Source: Antilocapra americana (Eukaryota > Chordata > Mammalia > Artiodactyla > Antilocapridae). From it: a stretch of DNA of 64,000 nt. The notes under the pieces are model-generated. The model had not been told where the DNA came from, ran no database searches, and worked only from the letters and a program-made list of their open reading frames with translations. The position numbers were made by a program, and so were the translations under genes. Each line of letters starts with the position of its first letter. Within the stretch, counting starts at the first letter, position 1. Shown here in pieces: positions 57,668 through 64,000 of this stretch. The stretch spans positions 13,626,416 through 13,690,415 of the forward strand of contig ML664161.1 in the NCBI GenBank assembly GCA_007570785.1, read 5' to 3'.

Positions 57668-59119
57668 ACTAATACTTATTAAGTCAGGATTTCATTAGGG
57701 AAAATTCTGGAAGCTCCAATGGGAGAAATAGACCTAACTCTCCCACATTAAACATGACTTTGGCAAAAACAAAATACATATATACACTAAATTCAACTGT
57801 TTGAACAAGGAACTACTTTGTTAACACTGGCAGGTTGCAAGGACCATCTTACACACTAGGTGCTCTCAAAAAGGTCAGGAAATCATGTTATGAAGAGCTT
57901 CTTAAAATGATGAGGCACAGTCTTCTAAGTTTTCAGGAAAAAAAATACACTTTACCAAGTCGACATTATTTTATAGGGGTGCTTGAATATTAAGGAAAAA
58001 CATAGCTCTCTATTTAGCCAAATGCTCCTCAGTCCAAGAGATTACTGGATAAAACCTATCCAAAAAAACTCCCAAAGCAGATAAAAATCAAAGCCATTGG
58101 CCAAAGATAAGACAATGTTAGAAGTGTGTGTATGGCCATTCTTACTGGGGAAGCAGGTCTGTGGTGATGGAAAGAGTATTGAATAAGGAGTCAGTTCAAT
58201 GGGGTTCAACCAGGTCTTGGTTATGAACTCTCTTTAGACAAATGGCTTGACTTTTCAGAGCCCCAGTTTTCTCTGGGTAAGTTAGATGCATGTAAAGTCT
58301 TTCTCAACAGCAACATTCCATGCTTATCATTTTTTAATCACTTACTCTAACCTAAATTTTGTTTATAATTCTGCCTTTTCTAAAACTGGAAAATTGTGAG
58401 TTGGTCCTACAATATAATTATTTCCAATCTACTTGACTGAAATGGATTTTAACATCAGAATGAAATGCTTTTATGCCTAACCCTTGACATGAAATGCAAT
58501 AAAAAATTTCTCATCAGACTACCAATGAGCCAAGCACATATTGAGTTTACCCCTCAAAATGCATTTATCATTGAATACTAATTTCACTATTCAAAAGAAA
58601 ATACCATGGATTGAAATTATAAATAAATGTATTTTTTCAACTGCAGGATAACCTCTGAAATGCCACCTTCATGACTTTATTGGGGATTAATTTATCGTCT
58701 CTAAAACCAGTATGTCTCCGAATGCACCTGTCTTAATTGCCATGGTGCCTTTCCTCTGCTTCAGCCTATCAATACTGCACTCACAGCTCTGCCTCATCTC
58801 CCCAACCTGTGAACAAACTGAAGGGAAAACAAGAGGACTTGCTTTCTGTATCTAACCTCTCAAAAGCTCTATTAATTCTTCTCTAAACGGGGCATTATTA
58901 ATCCCTGAAGCACACATTATGTCAAATAAAGTCAAACATGTTTTCCCTTTTCAATATTTTAGCAAACAATTCATTCAACACTGAAAAAAAAAAATACACA
59001 TGGTCTGTTCCTTGATAGCCAGATTTTTTTCATTACTTTCTGCCCATTTTCTAAAGAGGAGAATGTTCATCCAATGCACAGAACCATATTTGACAAAAAT
59101 GTTTCAAACCCCTCCCATG
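57668..59119. other. Unassigned with a MIR-like piece
   Basis: No gene. 58190-58310 (minus) resembles MIR ('ggtcttggttatgaactctc', 'cttttcagagccccagtttt'). Confidence 0.4.
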
Positions 59120-59934
59120 TGGTCTAGCTCCAAACATTGTACTAAACTCTGAGATGTAAAGATGAAAACAAAACTGTTATCCCTATTTTCACAATGTTTA
59201 CATTTAGTGGGGGTGAGGGGGGCAGACACACAAGTAAAAATAACTAAAATCACATATATGTGCACATATGTATATTATTTCTTCATTATAATAAGTGCTA
59301 CAATGACATGTTCAAAATACTGTGGCAGCACCAAAGAAGGGACAGGTACTAATTTCTGCTTGGGGATTCCAGGGAAGTTTCACAAGGAAGGTGGCATTTG
59401 AAGAGGGAAGAAGTTACCCAGTCAGAGAAGGAAGAAAAAGAAACTAACAGTAGAGGAATCAGCATGAGTAAAACTGCAGAGGGCAGCAAGTAGAGTGGGG
59501 ATAACTAGCATCATCAGAGTGAACCATTCACAGGTGAAATAACAAGAGGTGACTGAGATATTAAATGCCATGCAAAGGATCTTAAACACTATCTTGAAGA
59601 AAATGTATAATGAACAAAGATTTTAGCCATTGTTGAATGAACAAATTTCTATTTGTTTTGAAATAACTCTGATAACAATATTTTTGATGAACTATAAATG
59701 GATAAATTGAAGATGAGGTTTAAATGAGGAGACAAGAGAGATGCCCTGTTGGGGAAAGCTAAGTATAGAGAAGCTATATTCTGGAGACATTTAAGAGGTA
59801 GACCCCATTGTACTTGGTGATCAGATGAGTAGAGAGATGATATGGGAGGAAATAGAAAGAGAGAAGAGTCAGAATCAATTCCAAGAGATCTAGCTTGGAT
59901 ATGTCTCCTCAAGAAAGTGGGGGGAAAGGCACAA
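59120..59934 (+). repeat. Ancient interspersed repeat, left part
   Basis: 'agatgtaaagatgaaaacaa', 'ataagtgctacaatgacatg', 'tccagggaagtttcacaagg', 'gaatcagcatgagtaaaact', 'gtagaccccattgtacttgg' follow the order of a mammalian-wide ancient repeat whose name I cannot give with confidence. It appears to resume at about 63650 after the nested block. Confidence 0.6.
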
Positions 59935-60150
59935 ATAAATAAATGACACTACATTAATCTACAAAGCTTTTGCATACCAAAGGAAACTGTCAACAAAATT
60001 AAAAGGATACCTTCAGAATAGGAGAAGATAGTGCAAATATCTGATAAGAGGTTAATATACAAAATATACAAAGACCAATACAAGTCAACATCCAAATACT
60101 AAACAACTCAAAGAAAAAATGGCCATAAGACATGCATAGTCATCTCTCCA

Positions 60151-61004
60151 GTTCAGTTCAGTCACTCAGTCATGTCCGAATCTTTGTGACCCCATGAACC
60201 GCACCAACTCCCGGAGTCTACCCAAACCCATGTCCATTGTGCCGGTGATGCCATCCAACCATCTCATCCTCTGTCATCCCCTGCTCCTCCTGCCCTCAAT
60301 CTTTCCCAGAATCAGGGTCTTTGCAAATGAGTCAGCCCTTCGCATCAGGTGGCCAAAGTATCGGCACTTCAGCTTCAATATCAATCCCTCCAATGAACAC
60401 CCAGGACTGATCTCCTTTAGGATAGACTGGTTGGATCTCCTTCCAGTCCAAGGGACTCTCAAGAGTCTTCTCCAATACCACAGTTTAAAACATCAATTCT
60501 TCAGCACTCAGCTTTCTTTATAGACCAACTCTCACATCCATACATGACTACTGGAAAAACCATACCCTTGACTAGACAGACCTTTGCTGGCAAAGTAATG
60601 TCTCTGCCTTTCAATATGTCATCTAGGTTGGTCATAACTTTCCTTCCAAGCAGTAAGAGTCTTTTAATTTGTTGGCTGCAATCACCATCTGCATTGATTT
60701 TGAAGCCCAGAAAAATAAAGTCAGCCACTGTTTCCACACTTATTTGCCATGAAGTGATGGGACCAGATGCCATGATCTTAGTTTTCTGAAGGTTGAGCTT
60801 TAAGCCAATTTTTTTACTTTCATCGAGAGGCTCTTTAGTTCCTCTTCACTTTCTGCCATAAGGGTGGTGTCATCTGCATATCTGAGGTTGTTGATATTTC
60901 TCCCAGCAATCTTGATTCCAGCTTGTACATCTTCCAACCCAGCATTTCTCATGATGTACTCTGCATGTAAGTTAAATAAGCAGAGTGACAATATACAGCC
61001 TTGA
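60151..61004 (-). mobile_element. BovB (RTE) LINE, 5'-truncated
   Basis: About 855 bp of the RT C-terminal half and 3' end. On the minus strand it keeps 'NNLRYADDTTLMAESEEEL', with the catalytic YADD intact, unlike the copy at 38442. It also has 'ASGPITSWQISVETVADFIF' and 'VFPVVMYGCESW'. Frameshifts split the frame. Confidence 0.92.
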
Positions 61005-61418
61005 CATACAAAAGGCCAACAGGCATATGAAAAGAAGCTCAATGTCATTAATCATCAGGGAAATACATATCAAAACCACAGTGAGCTATCACCTCATGCT
61101 TGTTAAAATGTTTATTATTAAAAAGACAATAAATAGAAAATGTTGACAAGGATAGAGAAAAGGGACCAGTTGTGCACTGTTGATGGGAAAGCAAATTGGT
61201 ACAGCCACTATGGAAAATATATGGAGGTTACTCAAAAAATTAAAAAATAAAAATACCATATGACCTAGCAATTCCACTCTTGGGTATTTATCTGAAGTAA
61301 ACAAAAACATTTATTTGAAAAGATATGTACTACTAAGTTCATTGCAACAATATTTACAGTGGCCAAGATACAGAAGCAACCCAAGTGCCCATCAAGAGAT
61401 GAATAGATTAAAAAAACT

Positions 61419-62045
61419 GCTGGGCATACACACTGAGGAAACCAGAATTGAAAGAGCCACGTGCACCCCAATGTTCATCGCTGCATTGTTTACAATAGCC
61501 AAGACATGGAAGCAACCTAGATGTCCATCAACAGATGAATGGATAAGAAAGCTGTGGTACATATACACAATGGAATATTACTCAGCCATTAAAAAGAATT
61601 CATTTGAATCAGTTCTACTGAGGTGGACGAAACTGGAGCCTATTATACAGAGTGAAGTAAGCCAGAAGGAAAAACAAAAATACAGTATACTAAAGCATAT
61701 ATATAGAATTTAGAAAGATGGTAATGAGAACCCTGTATGCGAGACAGCAAAAGAAACACAGATGTATAAAACAGTCTTTAGACTCTATGGGAGAGGGCAA
61801 GGGTGGGATGATATGGGAGAACGGCATTGAAACATGTTAATCATCATATGTGAAATCAATCGCCAGCCCAAGTTTGATGATCAGGGCTGGTGCACCGGGA
61901 TGACCCAGAGAGAGGGAATCAGGAGGGAGGTGGGAGTGCAGTTCTGGAAGGGGAATACATGTATACCCATGGCAGATTCATGTCAATGTATGGCAAAACC
62001 AACACGATAATGTAAAGAAAATTAAAATAAATAAATATATACAAT
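61419..62045 (+). mobile_element. Younger L1 3' end, nested in old L1
   Basis: About 627 bp, 5'-truncated in the ORF2 C-terminus. It still encodes the complete C-terminal tail ('LEPIIQSEVSQKEKQKY', ending ...HIYRI at 61713), followed by the 3' UTR and an A-rich end. Flanking 'attaaaaaa' (about 61410) and 'aatcaaaaaaaa' (about 62043) are A-rich TSD candidates. Confidence 0.92.
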
Positions 62046-62789
62046 CAAAAAAAAGATATGGTGCATATTTTATATAATGGAATATTGACCATAAAAAAGA
62101 ATAAAATCTTGCCATTTGTGAAAACATAAATGGACCTAGATGGTATTGTGCTAAGTGAAACAAGTCAGAGAGAGAAAGGCAGATATTGTACAATTTCACT
62201 TGTATGTGGAATCTAAATAACAAACAAATGACTAAGCATAACAAAACATAGTTATAGATACAGAAAACAAACAGGCAGTTACTGGAGAGGAGGAGGTAAA
62301 AAGAAATAGATAAGAGAGATTAAGAGGTACAGACTTGCAGTTGCAAAATAAAGGTGTCTTAAATATGACATGTTCAGTGTGGGGAAAATAGTCAATAACT
62401 ATTTAATATCTTTATATGGTTATGAATCATAATTAGAATTATTATGGTGATAAGTTTGAAATGTATAGAAATATCAAATCACTGTATTGTGTAACAGGAC
62501 CTAGCATAGTACTATAGGTCAATTATACTTCAAAAATAAACAAACTCATAGGAAAAAGAGATAGATTTGAGGTTACCAGAGGCAGGGATGGGGAGAAAGG
62601 GAAGGGTGAGCAAAAGATACAAACTTCCAGTTTTAAATAAGCAGTAGGGGTGTAATGTACAACATGATAAATATATTAAGACTGTTTAATATGGTATACA
62701 TGAAACTAAGAGAATAAATCCTAAGAGTTTTATCACAAGGAAAAATTTTATAATTATTTAAATATAATTCTGTACCTACATGAGATAGT

Positions 62790-63478
62790 CAGATCAGTTC
62801 AGTAGCTCAGTCATGTCAAACTCGTTGCAATCCCATGGACTGCAGCACACCAGGCTTCCCTGTCCAACACTAAGTCCCAAAGCTTGCTCAAACTCATGTC
62901 CATCAAATCGGTGATGCCATTCAACCAACTCATCCCATCATCCCCTTCTCCTCCTGCCTTCAATCTTTCCCAGCATCAGGGTCTTTACCAGTGAGTCAGT
63001 TCTTTACATCAGGTGGCCAAACTATTGGAGTTTCAGTTTCAACATCAATCCTTCCAAGGAATATTCAGGACTAATTTCCTTTAGGGTTGACTGGTTGGAT
63101 CTCCTTTCAGTCCAAGGGACTAAGGTTATTGATATTTCTCCCAACAATCTTGATTCCAGCTTGTGCTTCATCCAGCCCGGCATTTTGCCTGATATACTCT
63201 GCATGTAAGTTAAATAAGCAGGGTGACAGTATACAACCTTGATGTACTCCTTTACTGATTTGAAACCCAGTCTGTTGTTCCATGTCCAGTTCTAACCATT
63301 ACTTCTTGATCTGCATACAGATTTCTCAGTAGGCATGCAAAGTGTTCTGGTATTCCCATCTCTTGAAGAATTTTCCACAATTTTTGTGATCCACACAGTC
63401 AGTCTATTAAGCAGAAGTAGATGCTTTTCTGGAACTCTCTTTTGTTTTCAATGATCCAACAGATATTTGCAATTTGAT
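62790..63478 (-). mobile_element. BovB LINE with internal deletion
   Basis: 689 bp with TSD atgagatagt at 62780-62789 and 63479-63488 (10/10). At 63120/63121 the text jumps from the C-terminal tail ('ctttcagtccaagggac') to the region around the RT catalytic motif ('taaggttattgatatttctc'). Several hundred bp present in the other two BovB copies are missing. Confidence 0.92.
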
Positions 63479-63649
63479 ATGAGATAGTAGATGTTCATTA
63501 AACTTATTGTGATAATCTTTTCATGATGCATCTAGGTTAAATTATTAAATTATACACCTCAAACTTACACAATGCTGCAAGTAAATATGTGTCAATAAAC
63601 TGGAATAAATGAAGATCTATCCTGGAGAAAAAAGGAAAAGGAACAGCAC

Positions 63650-64000
63650 TAATGAAAGAAGAAATGTGGAGGTCCACACCTGATACAAAATAGAAGAGGT
63701 TTTCAACACATCCAAGTGAAACATTCAGTTGTTTGTAAGAAAAATGTAAATGCACTCAAGTGAGAATTTGCTTAACAGAGAGAATAAAAGGTCTGAGACT
63801 CATGGGTTCGGTGCTTAAGTGACAGCAGAGATCATCATGGTAGACCTGATAACCTAAGGCAAGTTTATACAGGAAGAAAAGAATAGAAATAACGACAGAA
63901 CCCTGGGGAGTCCCTACATGCAGGGACAGAGAGAGAAGAGGGAGCTAACAAAGGAAGAAAAGAGGTGGGAGATGTTGGAGTAGACCTAGGAGCCATGGCA
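63650..64000 (+). repeat. Ancient interspersed repeat, right part
   Basis: 'aacacatccaagtgaaacat', 'atcatggtagacctgataac', 'acagaaccctggggagtccc', 'gagctaacaaaggaag' fit the downstream part of the repeat at 59120-59934. It runs off the window end. Confidence 0.55.

Larger units (their letters stand above)
59935..63615 (+). mobile_element. Old L1 split by three insertions
   Basis: Pieces 59935-60150, 61005-61418, 62046-62789 and 63489-63615 line up as one L1: 'aaagcttttgcataccaaag', then 'tacaaaaggccaacaggcat', 'gctatcacctcatgc', 'gtggccaagatacagaagca', then after the young L1 'tatggtgcatattttatata', the 3' UTR and the end 'tcaataaactggaataaat'. The 3' UTR seems partly repeated from about 62545. 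Frames are decayed. Confidence 0.82.

Overview
This window is vertebrate, and specifically ruminant, DNA. It is gene-poor, AT-rich and packed with bovid-type interspersed repeats: about twenty Bov-tA/Bov-A SINE copies in both orientations, a Bov-A2 dimer, eight BovB (RTE) LINE pieces, tRNA-derived CHR-type SINEs, a full-length bovine-type LINE-1 and solo LTRs with ruminant-type structure. Older mammalian layers (MIR, L2-like, MLT1-like LTR, old L1, a mariner-like MITE) lie beneath. I see no multi-exon gene, no rRNA or functional tRNA gene, no CRISPR array and no bacterial-style operon. The window reads as intergenic or deep intronic sequence, most likely from cattle or a close bovid. Family names come from recognition by eye, not from a database search.

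Layout. 1-2350: L2-like, BovB and L1 3'-end fragments in otherwise unassigned sequence. 2351-8879: a full-length L1 with a 15-bp perfect target-site duplication (TSD), a 5' UTR with a YY1-like start and a 10-N assembly gap, ORF1 with one early nonsense codon, an almost complete ORF2, and a G-rich 3' UTR. 8880-23300: mostly unassigned sequence with SINEs, MIRs, an MLT1-like LTR and a mariner-like MITE. 23300-25720: a degenerate 67-70 bp tandem repeat, a SINE flanked by a 52-bp duplication, and an old L1 split by a BovB insertion. 26000-33150: largely unassigned. 33160-40075: two old L1 blocks carrying nested SINE, BovB and L1 insertions, then a CHR SINE cut in two by a 1.4-kb BovB. 40475-45000: a SINE cluster. 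45904-46525: a processed RPL21 retrocopy on the minus strand with an uninterrupted 160-codon frame. 47200-53200: SINEs, an L1 with a 5' inversion and an LTR. 54088-57195: an L1 3' end with an LTR and a Bov-A unit inserted in it, then a second solo LTR. 59120-64000: a nested stack in which an ancient repeat is interrupted by an old L1, itself interrupted by two BovB elements and a younger L1.

How the parts relate. L1 ORF1p and ORF2p are the machinery that copies L1 itself, and by trans-mobilisation SINEs and processed mRNAs. Many insertions here carry matching marks (A-rich tails, 7-18 bp TSDs, T-rich/A-rich nick sites). BovB encodes its own RTE endonuclease/RT, and the Bov-A units share its 3' end. 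No previously undescribed system is evident. The best leads are the near-complete L1, the open RPL21 retrocopy, the long flanking duplication around one SINE, a dimeric SINE inside one TSD, and the nested stack at the right end.
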